Assembly: GCA_029964075.1 (NCBI GenBank)
Contig: CM057146.1
Span: 5,847,501-5,911,500, forward strand
Length of the DNA stretch: 64,000 nucleotides
Direction: 5' to 3'
Source of the DNA: Patiria pectinifera
Lineage: Eukaryota > Echinodermata > Asteroidea > Valvatida > Asterinidae
The notes beneath the pieces are model-generated. The model was not told where the DNA came from. It did no database searches and saw only the letters and a program-made list of their open reading frames with translations. The translations under genes and the position numbers were made by a program. Of this stretch, positions 43,962-55,500 are shown in pieces (position 1 is the stretch's first letter; the number at the start of each line of letters is the position of its first letter).

Positions 43962-45525
43962 ATATAGAAACGACTGCATTTCTAAATATAGAAATACATT
44001 TAGTTCTAATTATAGAACTGTAAGACTGTTTGACAACACAGCTACATCATGTCAAAGTTATTTGAAGTTTTTGACTAATTATGCTAGGGTTTGGGGTATA
44101 TGTTTTTGGAAATTTTGATACTTTTGAAGTTTGCGGATATTGTTTGAATACCAAAAAGAAATTTTCAAACAAACAATTAATGGAGACAACAAGAAAAATC
44201 CTGTACATTACCCAATTGCATTTGCTAATTTTGTTTATATTATGTTGACAGTCAACCTAAATGCCATGTAATTGGAAAAATGTTTGTGAAGTTTGCTTGC
44301 CTAATTATCGTTGTCTTTTTCTTTCTAGGATATATCTACTTATTCATTATGATGATTAACGTCATTGCGTCAAGTCTATTCTGATTTGTTTCCATTGTTA
44401 ATATGTTGCTTTTAATGCATTGTACTGTCACTAAAAATTCTTTTAATATGTGTAAGAGTTTATGGAACTTCTTTGTTAAATTTATGGATGTGCCATAGAC
44501 CTTGGCTTAAACTATGGAACTTTCTGCAAAACTCTTTCAGAACAAAAATAATCCAACGATTGGGGTGTTGCTTGAATTTCTCATGATAGGAAATTGGCAC
44601 TATTTTCAGCCTTTTCCTAACTTTTAATTCGGTACATTGAGAACCATATATTATATGGCCTTTGGTGCTTGATGTAGGGCGACTACAAGCTTTGTTTCTC
44701 TTTTGTTGAAAACAATTGTAAAGTACTGGGATATTTGCCCTGCAGAAGAAATTCTCGTTCACCCTGAAGATTTTAACAAAGCCCTTCTCTAAAACTGTCT
44801 CAAGTTACAGCATTTTATACTTTCTTTGTGTAAGCAATGTATTAGTTTCAACATTTGTGTACATAATTTCTCTGTGCATCGAGGCCTATTTGAAAATGGT
44901 GCGGAGAAAAAAGTATATCTTTTAATATTCATTCTGTTTATCAAAAATTTGCTTAAAGGTTTATCTAGTCGGTTTAGTTGGTGATTTGAAATATACTTTT
45001 ATTATTTTCTTCTCTACACCATGAAAAATAAGTGACCAATGCTAAAATGATCTATATTGCTTGTTCTTGTTTTAAAAGTAATTACATAAAGAATGTTTTT
45101 TTGGAAAGTTGTGTTTACATGAACTGCCCTTCGAAATAATGTTTATTGTTGAAGACGGATACATTTGCTACAATCAACAATTGGATCTGCCTAAAAAAAA
45201 AAAATTCAAGTTTGCAAATTCGTTATCACACTAATCACTAGTAAATTACAAGTGGTTATCTGTCTTTGCAAAGTAAACCTTTCAATTTAAAAAATATATT
45301 TTTGTGATGCAGATTTCTTTGCTCATTTCATTTCTGTACCTACATGTAGCATGCAGGCTATGAAATTGTCCCCATGTCATTCAAGCTCGTACTCTTGTGT
45401 CTGTGAATTTCACCCGTGTGCAAATAGAAGCATGCCACAGGTGCATATCATTCAGTAAAGTACTTGTGGGTAGTAATCAACACTTTAGAAGCCAAAGGTT
45501 TAAGTAAGTTGTTTTTTTGGTCACA

Positions 45526-45917
45526 CAGAGTGTGCCAAAAAGGTGCAACATTCAGAAAACAAACAATTATAACTGTTAAATGTTTTTCTTCAATGAAATT
45601 ATGTATTACACTAAAGCCCGACTATTTTTCTGAATCCACTTCTTTTTACCACCATTCCATTTGGGTCCCTAAATCCAGAATTACAATCATTTAAGTGAAA
45701 GGGTGTTAATTTTACTTGGGCCACTCTCACCTGGACATGCTGAATCTGGGTTAAGCATTGAATTGGCATTGAAAAGGTATTGAAGTTGGTGACATCGCAG
45801 GTGAGAGTGGCCCAAGTACAATTTACACCCTTTCACTTAATTGATTGTATTTCTGGGTCTAGAGGTACCAGTTTCAATTATTGTTTTCTGAATGTTGCAC
45901 TTTTTTGGACACTCTGT
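45526..45917. mobile_element. TIR element, ~390 bp
   Basis: Ends CAGAGTGTGCCAAAAAGG and near reverse complement TTTTTTGGACACTCTG. Inner blocks AGTGGCCCAAGTA and its inverse are also paired, so most of the unit folds back. Confidence 0.7.
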
Positions 45918-47439
45918 ATTTGTATATGTGTTCCTGCAGCATTTTACTGCATGATTTCATAACATCAATGTTACGTTATAGAGTGTATTATTCTCAAAAA
46001 AGTGATTCTGAAAATTTAGTCTGTAACTTTCTGCTGAAGAGGAAAATTATTGGTGACTGAACTAGGTGTGGAATTTGTCTTCTGGGAACCAGACAGGAAT
46101 GGCTGATTGTTGTAATACAGGGGGAAATGTTTGGATTGTTCCACCATGCATGTAGTGTATGGGGTCGGAAAATCTTAAGGAATGTGCCTTGATATTTTAT
46201 GCGAGGTAGTGGGTGAAAGGGAATTTGATTGGTCCAACCATTGCATGTGACCAGTGTGCTGTTCTTTGATTGGTTGATTATATTAACTACCAACCAATGG
46301 GGCGAAGGTTAGTGTAAAATACTTGGCTGTTGTGGTGGGTATATGGCTGTCCCGATTGGGTCATATAACATACAGAAGCCAAATTTGATTGGTTAAGGGT
46401 GTGTTGCTATGGTGATGGGATACTGGCTAGGCAATCTGCATCTTTTTTTAAAGTAATTTTCTTTTCAGAAAGTTTGGTGGCAGTATAGATCGTTCGTTGA
46501 GCTATAGAACATGTTTGTTCTATTTTTTTTTTTTGAAAATATTGACAATGAATCAATTATATTTCTTTTTTTATTATTATTGAAATACAGTTTGCCAGAA
46601 AGTTAGATTTTTTGAATTGCAAAGATGAAAATATTAAGGAGTGACTTGGAAATGGAAATTAAGCATTTAGAGGATTGGATTAACAAAATAAGGTGTAAAA
46701 ATAGCAAAGATTCGTAGACACAGTTCTGTCATTTGTCAAGCTCTGGTCACTTTTCCTCCATGCTTTAGCACAAAGAAGGGAATGCGACGAGATCCCATAA
46801 ATTGAATCTATTAGTGTTTCAAATTGCATTATTAGAAAAAAAACAAAAAAATTCAACTCAACTCTTTATACATGTAGTGACATATCACTCAGTTTTACAC
46901 CTTTTATGAATGTATACATTTTCTGAAACCAGATTAGTTAAATTTATCCCAAAAAGGGGTTGATGTGCATCACTTTGTAGGGAAACAAACTCGGGTGTAT
47001 TTATATCGGGTCAGCAAGCTGGGAATGGTTGTTGCCCCAACTGAGATTCTGGCCCAAGTTGGAATACACATTCTGTAGATAGGAATGCACATTCTGTAAA
47101 GAAACATTATCGAGGGAAGTAATGTTCTCTTAAGTGCAACACACACTGATGTTAAACTTTTTTTACTGCAGTATGTCTTGGTCTCACTCTCAAATTATGT
47201 TGCATTGTAACCTTCTGTCAAATTTCTCACTGCAGCTTGTGTCCAAAATAATGCTAAGCAGTAATAGTAATCTGTCCAAGGCCAATTTCATGAACCTGCT
47301 ATTAGCAGAAAAAAATTGCTAGGCAACTTTTCTTACTGAGCAAAAGTGAGCTGGGGACCAGTGACAAGCAGTTAGGTCACCATGTAATTTTGGCTGGTAA
47401 CCTTTTTGGGCTAAGCAGAGACGGGCCACGTCCAAACAC

Positions 47440-47537
47440 TTGGCTATGGCTGGAAATAACACACAGGTCTATGGGAAGTGGCTGCATATAGCGCAGCTGC
47501 TTCCATAGGTGCCTGTGTAATTTCCAGGCGTAGCCAA
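47440..47537. repeat. 98-bp imperfect hairpin
   Basis: Arms of about 38 bases starting TTGGCTATGGCTGGAAAT and ending ATTTCCAGGCGTAGCCAA, with a loop around GCATATAGCGC. It could be a tiny MITE or a transcribed hairpin. Confidence 0.55.
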
Positions 47538-48889
47538 ATAATACGGACATGGCTATCTTCTGTGCTATGCATTGTGCTCACTGTTTAATAGCAGCATCAA
47601 GAAATTCAGGCCATTGAAAGTGGTCGGGCATTTTTCCCCTTTCATGTAAAAAAACTGTTGAAAAACCAAACCTGTGAATTGTATCTGTATATAGACATTG
47701 ATCTTGTTTTCAATGTGAATTTGATAACTCACAAAAAAAATATATATGGAATAAAAGTTTATATACTTTTTTTGGCAAGGTGAAAATAAAGAAAATAAAA
47801 AAAAAGTTAAGACGAACGATTTCTGGTCAGATTTGACACGTTTGTTCAATAGGCTAATATAGTAAGCTGTTGTTGATCTTGAGAATTGAGAATACCTTTT
47901 TCCACTGTGTTTTTCTCCAACTCTCGCGCATATATTTCAGGTTATTTTCATGCTCTCACGCCCACACAGGATTTTTAATGCTAAGAAAAGAATAATAATA
48001 ATTGACTTTTAAGCTTAAAAATGATGTTTAAATGGTGGTCTTTTGGTCACAAAAATTGGTGTTAAAGTGGTCAGAAATTGCCTCAAATCGCACCACAGAG
48101 CATCTAGAATCCAAAAGTTTCTGGGCCGGCCCTAACCCCACGCCATCAGGGGTACGTGCTCGCATTCGTTCTGATCAAGCTCCATCGCCAGATTCTCACG
48201 CTCAGCACCTACTCAAAAGTTGTCAGCCCTGTCACTCTATTGTATCATTCAGTCGATTTGGAACTTTCTGTCCCGTGATTCCTAAAAATCACAAAATAGC
48301 AAATTTACGACAAAAATTACCTTAGAATGCATACACCATTAGAATGCATACTTTTAATTGAGACATTAACATTGAGGACATCTTGTTTGGTCATTTGGCA
48401 CACCAATTTCTTTTTTTTCATGAGGGGGGGGGGGTCTACAAATTTCTGTGGGTGACAACATATTGATGGGAAACATGAAACACGTGTGGCCACTTTACAT
48501 GAAATTTATTTTTTTCATTTAAGACTAATGTATTATTTAAAGATATTTATACATAACTAAATGTGTTATCTGAGTTAAAACAAACAAGAAACAACTCAAT
48601 TGAGATCACACCATTTTGCATAATCATGGCTTAAATCAATTAAATTAATCGGAAAAAAAATATTTACAACTGCATTTATAGTAATAACACAATTAAAAAA
48701 ATTAGGCAGAACCATTTCGGTCTGTGTACAGACTTTAAACTCACGGAAGTCATTGTAGAAAATTTGTTTGCAATGATTTAACTGAATGAAACTGTTAACT
48801 TTCACTTCATGAATACTGCTTTGTGTAATACTTGAGATGTTTTTCTGGGTATCATACGGTCACTGGAAAAAAATGGAACCAGTTCAATA

Positions 48890-49425
48890 CTATAGTTTTC
48901 CCGGCCAACTTCCTGAAATGTTCATTCACTTCTGAAAATCAGTCATTCGTTTTCGTCTGAATTTGGATAAACGTCTCTGATTCCATTTAAATTCAACGAA
49001 AAATCAATCGTTTCCATCGTCCGCGCATTCGGCTTTGAGAAACAGGCGGCCAATTACGTTACCCGTGCATTCATTTACGCAAACATACCTTTTCTAAATT
49101 GATTTCAGATACAGCTAATTTGATTGAATGTTAATGAAAAAAGAAACCCTTACTTGTATCTGGTGCCGATGGCATTAAATTAAAAGTGAAACAGAATGGT
49201 GATTGTTTGAAATCGCCCTCTAAAAGCGAAAAGGAAGTCTTGTAAACGAATCTGAATGGGCAAAAAAAAAGGTGCTGCTCAATCACTTAATTGAGTGAAC
49301 TGAAACGGATTCGAATGCTCTGGTATCGAAAATGAAACGCGGGTTCAGAGCGATTCTCAAATTCAGACAAAAATGAATGACCGATTTTCAGAAGTGAATG
49401 AACATTTTGGCCGGGAAAACCTATA
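48890..49425. mobile_element. TIR element, ~535 bp
   Basis: Inverted ends of about 70 bp, starting CTATAGTTTTCCCGGCC and ending GGCCGGGAAAACCTAT. Both arms contain ATGTTCATTCACTTCTGAAA or its inverse. It lies 11 bases from the next fold-back element. Confidence 0.75.
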
Positions 49426-49436
49426 TTAATGTAAAT

Positions 49437-49762
49437 TATACAACGCCTGAATAAATCCCTGTCATTTGATTGGTGGGTCATTGACTTATTCGTCCCAACC
49501 CATGACCTGGTCACACCGCAAAAATAGAAGTTCCATTCCACGGTAAATAGAAGTTCCATTGCATGGTCACATGATTGGTGGCTCTGACCAATCAGATGGC
49601 GAGGAATTATTCAGGTGTTGTATAAAACAAATAATGAGTGTTTCACATTGGTGCAATGGAAAGAATAATTTCAATCAGTGACAGGTGGAATTGAATATTC
49701 CACCTGTCACCTTATGAAATTATTCTTACCATTGCACTCAAAGAACATTCATTATTTGTATA
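49437..49762. mobile_element. TATACAA-ended fold-back element, copy 2
   Basis: Starts TATACAACGCCTGAATAAATC and ends TTGTATA. It holds about two units of the 23-bp motif that is expanded in copy 3, and an inner hairpin at about 49667-49722 that is less perfect than in copy 1. Confidence 0.75.
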
Positions 49763-51120
49763 CGAGGGCCATCACAGCACTTAACAGTTCAATGATGAGG
49801 CCCACATCCAGGGAAAATAAATAATCCACGAAAAATATTTGGCGGAGCTCCAAAGCAACGCAGGGTCTATCTACAGTGTAGTCAGCTATTTGCCTAACAA
49901 GGCACTTCAAAAAAACTGCCGATATCAGTTCTTTCACATAGACCTTTGACCCAAAAGAACAAAATGCTGTGATGAAAAAACTCATAATTTAGGTTTTTGA
50001 CAAAAATTTGAAAAATCTGGAAAAATCCCACCCCTGGACACCCCAAGTTTGACTGGGGAGTGGATTTAACATCGGCACTACGAAGTGGATGTCTTGGGTT
50101 CGATCCCCTCTGGATCACAATCAATTTCTCAAATTACTGAGTATTAAACCCAAACAGACGAATATACAAGAATTGATTTCCTCAACCAACAAAAGAAAGC
50201 TACAATCCTGGCCAAATCTCGCTGGGCCCCCAACCCCCCGGCCCCCACTCAATGTTGTCTCTCATTGCGCGGTGTGTGCTCCATCAGCTGGAGAGAACAA
50301 CATTGACCGGGGGAGCGGGGGAGCGGGGGAGTGGGTGACCGTGGCAGGCTCAGGAAGTGTCCCAACCGTTTTGGCCGGGATTGTAGGTTCCAAATCCCTC
50401 CAGAAATCACTCAGTTTCTTTAAATTATAGAGTACAAAGCCGGACACGTCTTTAAAGAGCATTACTTTGTTTTGTTTGTCTTGGCCAAAACTGTGAAGAC
50501 ATACAATGCTTGAACAAGCAGTTGGAAAACTGTGGAATGTTTCACAGCCTCTGTCTATTTAGTTTTTGGCAATGTCGGCTCATATCAATATGAAAAACCA
50601 TAGGTTCGTTAATATAAATCTTACACTATATCACCGAGTTGGTTTTTTTTACCGCAGTTTTGGCTTCCTTTCGAGTTTACTTGGACACAACACTGAAATG
50701 ATTACTTTGGCAAAAATTATACCGACAGCCCAACCTACTTTGACTTTGGCAGTTTTATAAGCATTACACATGGACAAAGAGGAGTGTGTTAATATATGGA
50801 AGCCAAAATCTTTGACTGTAATTTTTTTCTCCAATTCTGTTGGTATGCTCGTTCCAAGCAACAGCCACATGTTCAGTTGTAACTTCGGTCGCACTACAAA
50901 CTGACGAACTGCATATTTTAGGGTGTTGAGCGCAGTGATATATCTTGTGTAGCAGACATACATGAGACTCATCATTTTGTCACGATAGTCATCTGTACTC
51001 ATCATCATAAGTCCTTCACAAGTCGTCTAGTCTCAAGTCAAGACGCAAGTTATTTCATCACATTACTTGTGATTGATTTCTAATGGACTTGATTTCAAGT
51101 CTGTGTGGTATACGATCAAT

Positions 51121-51624
51121 GTTACACAATGCCTGAATAAATCCCTGTCATCTGATTGGTCAGTCGTTGATCACATGTCATTGAATTATTCGTCCAGATC
51201 CACGGCCCGGCCCCACCGCCAAAAATAGAAGTTCCATTCCACGGTAAATGGAAATTCCATTCCAAGGTAAATGGAAATTCCATTGCACGGTAAATGGAAA
51301 TTCCATTGCACGGTAAATGGAAATTCCATTCCACGGTAAATGGAAATTCCATTCCACGGTAAATGGAAATTCCATTCCACGGTAAATAGAAATTCCATTG
51401 CACGGTCACACTATGGGTGGCTCTGACCAATCAGATGACGAGGATTTATTCAGCTGTTGTATAAAACAAATAATGAATGTTTCACATGCATGCGATGGAA
51501 AGAATAATTTCATTCAGTGGCATATGGAATGTTCCATTCCACTCGGCGAACAATGGAACATTCCATCTGTCACCTAATGAAATTATTCTTACCATTGCAC
51601 TCGTAAACATTCATTATTTGTATA
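51121..51624. mobile_element. TATACAA-ended fold-back element, copy 3
   Basis: Same layout as 19139-19625 and 49437-49762, with the left end worn to GTTACACAATGCCTG. It contains a tandem array at 51228-51404. Confidence 0.75.
51228..51404 (+). repeat. 23-bp tandem repeat, about eight units
   Basis: Unit GGTAAATGGAAATTCCATTCC plus AC, repeated about eight times (first unit partial) with GCAC/CCAC variants. Each unit holds the palindrome GGAAATTCC. The same motif appears about twice in copy 2 of the host element. Confidence 0.88.
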
Positions 51625-52594
51625 CTGAATACCCTATCAGAACATTGCTAGCAATGGTAAATACCACATCGAAACTACGTGGTCATGAACTTCATTCACT
51701 TTCACATGAAATGACTTTAAATCTACCAAATAACAGAATACATTTTTGTTCGCTCTCCACACTCATGACAAAATCAAATATCGATAACAGCTACCAAAAA
51801 AACATAACAAAAAAAATTTGAAATTCCCAAGTAAAAACGTATATCTTAAATGCATTGACAATGTATGTAATCACAGTTGCCAGTTGGAAGTTTACTTTTT
51901 GATCACTTTTTCCTCTTTGGTGCTAAATGGAAGACAGAATTTCAAACCCTTCCCTTTTGAATAAATATGTACATATTCTGAGGTTCCTATGCAAGGAAAA
52001 AGCACCGACAATCTTATCTTCTCTAATGATTTCAATTTCAGTAAGCCTGTTAATGACCACTGGCATTTGGAGGATAGAAACAGGGCTTTGGCTTAGGGGT
52101 GAGCATTTTGGGTAAGTACAGGAGCTGGGAACCTGACTGAAAAAACCACGATTACTCGGGTACCTCTTAAAGAATCCCAGCCCCAAATCTCGGAAGCAGA
52201 TTGTTCAGAAAGGTCCGCAAGGTGAAATACGTTTTGTAAACCCATGTAGCCTGGTTTTCATTTTGAAAATTCCCCACAAATGACATTAAAAAGGTTTCTT
52301 TTTCATTGTCTGAGAAGTTACCAAGTAATTTGTAAAGTTGGTTACGGGTACCCGATCCCATAATCTGGAACCGGATTCCGACATCAGCAGTTGGATACTC
52401 GGGTGCCCGGTTCAGATGCCCCCCCCCCCCTCCCGGGAAAGCAACAATAAACAATTTTATATGGAAGCTGATTTCTTGATAATGAATAACTTGACAATGT
52501 CTGAGCAGAAACTTAATGTTACCGACACAACTTGGTATCCTACTTGACAGTGAAGCTATGGTGTTTGTATCCATGTGGCAAAACTTCAATCTCG

Positions 52595-55500
52595 TCAGGA
52601 TTTCTGCAAACTCAGAGTTGTAAAACTGTTCAGGATATCCTCGATCGCATCCACCTGTGTTTTGAATGTACAAACGAATCATTAAAGAATTGTTACATTT
52701 TGTGTCTGTTTTGCAATGTGATTTATTGGGGGTGTTTAATTCTTTAAAAACTTACAATGAACTGCCATCTATAGGTTGGTCCTTTTATAGAAGTTCTCAT
52801 CAAAAAGGATTAAAAAAAAAGTATAAATGAATGACATTCTTCAAGGTCATTTATTTCAAGACATATTCTTCACGTCATCGCGGACTTACTCAAAGCAATG
52901 TACAAAATTATTTGCAGCATACATTTCACGTGAAATGTTTTGAGCGTGCTTCGCCATGAAATGTGATTACTCAGAGACTGAACGGTAATGAATATCCAAA
53001 GATAATGCTTTCCGTTTTATAGCGCAACGTGTGTTCCTCCTCGTTGACTGTTTATAATCATAAAATCTGAAACTGCAATGAGAAAATGACGATACCTGTT
53101 CAGTTGTCGTCGATTCCTGCACCTGTAAGGAGAGTTGGTCCAAACGTCGGATGTGCTCCGACAACCCCATGCTGCTCATGTACACCTTCAACATCGACAC
53201 CAACTACAAGCGATAAATTCAAACCCATTTAAGTTTTTGGTTGGTCAGTTTGGGGATTTTGCATGTAACTCAGGGAAACTGCAATTTTTTTTTATACAAC
53301 AGGATTTCTGAAATATCTTTGGGTTGAAAAGTCTAATAACTTGTCAAGTTTTAAAATGGTTGCTAAGGCCCCCCAAAAAAGTCTCCGGTTTCTGGTATGG
53401 AGTTTGCCCAAAAAGTGGTGCGGCGACGCGGCTTTTTTTTGTTTTTTACCTGTTTTGTTTTGCTTCAAATGTCGGCTGATGACTGCAAATGGTGCCCAAC
53501 TAAACTTAGTGCACATATATGGGAGTCCAGAGAGGCCACATAAAGCTTATTCTCGATCATAACCCCATCTAAAAGCACGTTAAAACTGTGCAGCAGCAGG
53601 ATTCCAGTCAAACCAGTGAGTTTGGCGGTTTTGAGACATCATCTTTTATTGAAATTTTTTTTTTTCATTTTGCCGACGCGCATGGCTACGGCGACGCGCG
53701 CGCATACCAGAAACCGGAGACTTTTTTTTTTGGCCTAAAGTAACATACAACACACTCAGTCCCTTGGCAGACTTTTCGTGCAGCTCATCTTTAACGGTTC
53801 CATTTTCTAACCTGCATGACTTCGTTCTGCAGCTGCACGGAGGGTATGCCGCAGGAATCCTTGATGTGACGCAGGCGAGACCGGGCCAGATGGACAGGGG
53901 TGTGGCCTTCCCTGTCTAGCTCATGGGTGTTGGCCCCAGACTCGAGGAGTGTTGTGACCACGCCCATGTGGTTGCTGAACACAGCTGGGAATGGGAAAAC
54001 AAAATTGAAGTGGGGGAGGAAAGTATCAATCATGTTGTGAGTTTGAGCCAAACACTGAAACAATGAATAACTTGTGATATAGATTTTTTTGTTTAATGCA
54101 TTGAGCTTGCAGACAGTGATCATTGCATTATGACTGTAGTATAGGGCAAAAAAGTTTTAGGCATTCAAATACAGGGTGAGTAAAAAAAAAACGAAACCCA
54201 AATGTCGGGACCATTGTTTTAGTGAAGTTCTGCATGTAGCACTTTCAAAATCTAGGATATGAAAGCCCAACTCATAAGCTTTCTTTTAGTACAAGAATCA
54301 TTCAGATCACTCATGTACTTTTGAAGTTACGGAATTTTAAATACAACCACCGTTTCAAAGGTCTGTCCACGGATCACAAAAACGGTGTGCGTTCTTTCAG
54401 CAAAACGAATACAATTCATGCACATCCCTATGTGATTTGTACCTTTTTTGGTGATCCGTGGACACAACTTTAAAACGGTGGTTGTGTTTAAAATTCCGTA
54501 ACTTAAAAAGTACATGAGTGATTTGAATGATTCTTGTACTGAAAGAAAGCTTATGAATTGGGCTTTCATAACCTAGATTTTGAAAGTGCTACATGCAGAA
54601 CTTCACTAAAACAATAGTCCTGACATTTGGGTGTCTTTTTTTTAACTTTTTTTTGGGGGGGGGGGAAATTACCACATATATTGCAGTATTCTGATGGATT
54701 GAGGAATGTATAATCCAACCACTTATTGTCTGTGCCGGGCTTGACATCAACGTTTTGTTTCCATGCAACGATTTTGGATTCAGGTAAAATAAGCAATGTG
54801 GTATGGATGAAATTATTTATTTTCTTTTGAGTAATTTATGTTTAAATGCCATAATTTTTACATGGAACCTTAATATAAATTGTTATTACTGCAGTTTGGT
54901 GGCTGTTAACATGCAAAAGTGACTCAATTTTGTCGAAATTAAACGACCTAAAATGACTACTAAAATCTAGACATAGTCATACACGTCCATGCAAGACATG
55001 AATGCATGTTCCAAAACTCACAATTGTAGCACTTTTTTTGCAGCAAGTAGGAACAAGGGTATTTCCTCATGTAATTCGAATGTCTGAGATCACACATCAA
55101 ATTCCATAAGCTTTGACAGATTTTGATGTTAAGTTTTGAGCCGGGCTTATAAGGTAATCCAGCGGACATCCTCCCAGACAAGGCATCAATGGGAGGGGGA
55201 ACAATGGCATAAGTGGGGATCAGTTTGCAGGGGGGTGGGGGGCACTCTGGGGATCTCATTCTCTGCATGGCCATGGATATTAACAATAAAAAGCTCATTT
55301 TGCCTTCCGTGAAGGCCTGAACACGCCTCAAGAAGAGAGGGGTTGGGCGTACGGTCACAGGCCTCATGATAAGGGGAGGGGAGGGGAGACAGGCTTCATG
55401 CTGGGGACAGACGGCCTCAAGGGGGGGGGGGAGATACGTACCCCCATGACCCCTCTCCCTTGGTTACTCCGGAGAAGGGTGTGGGGGACACAGGCCTCAT

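Larger units (their letters stand above)
43962..52594. other. SNX8 3'UTR / intergenic region, repeat-rich
   Basis: No gene was recognised in 8.6 kb. The SNX8 3'UTR probably occupies the first part, but the poly(A) site was not fixed. The rest is AT-rich DNA with the inverted-repeat elements listed separately (45526, 47440, 48890, 49437, 51121) and a tRNA-like box B remnant (GGGTTCGATCCCC) near 50097-50109. Confidence 0.55.

Noticed and set aside
51228-51404. CRISPR array
   Set aside because: Units are contiguous with no unique spacers, and the genome is eukaryotic.
51178-51430. Overlapping minus-strand ORFs with repeated EFPFTVEWNFHLPWNG-like peptides
   Set aside because: They are translations of the 23-bp tandem repeat, in several frames at once; no start context or homology.
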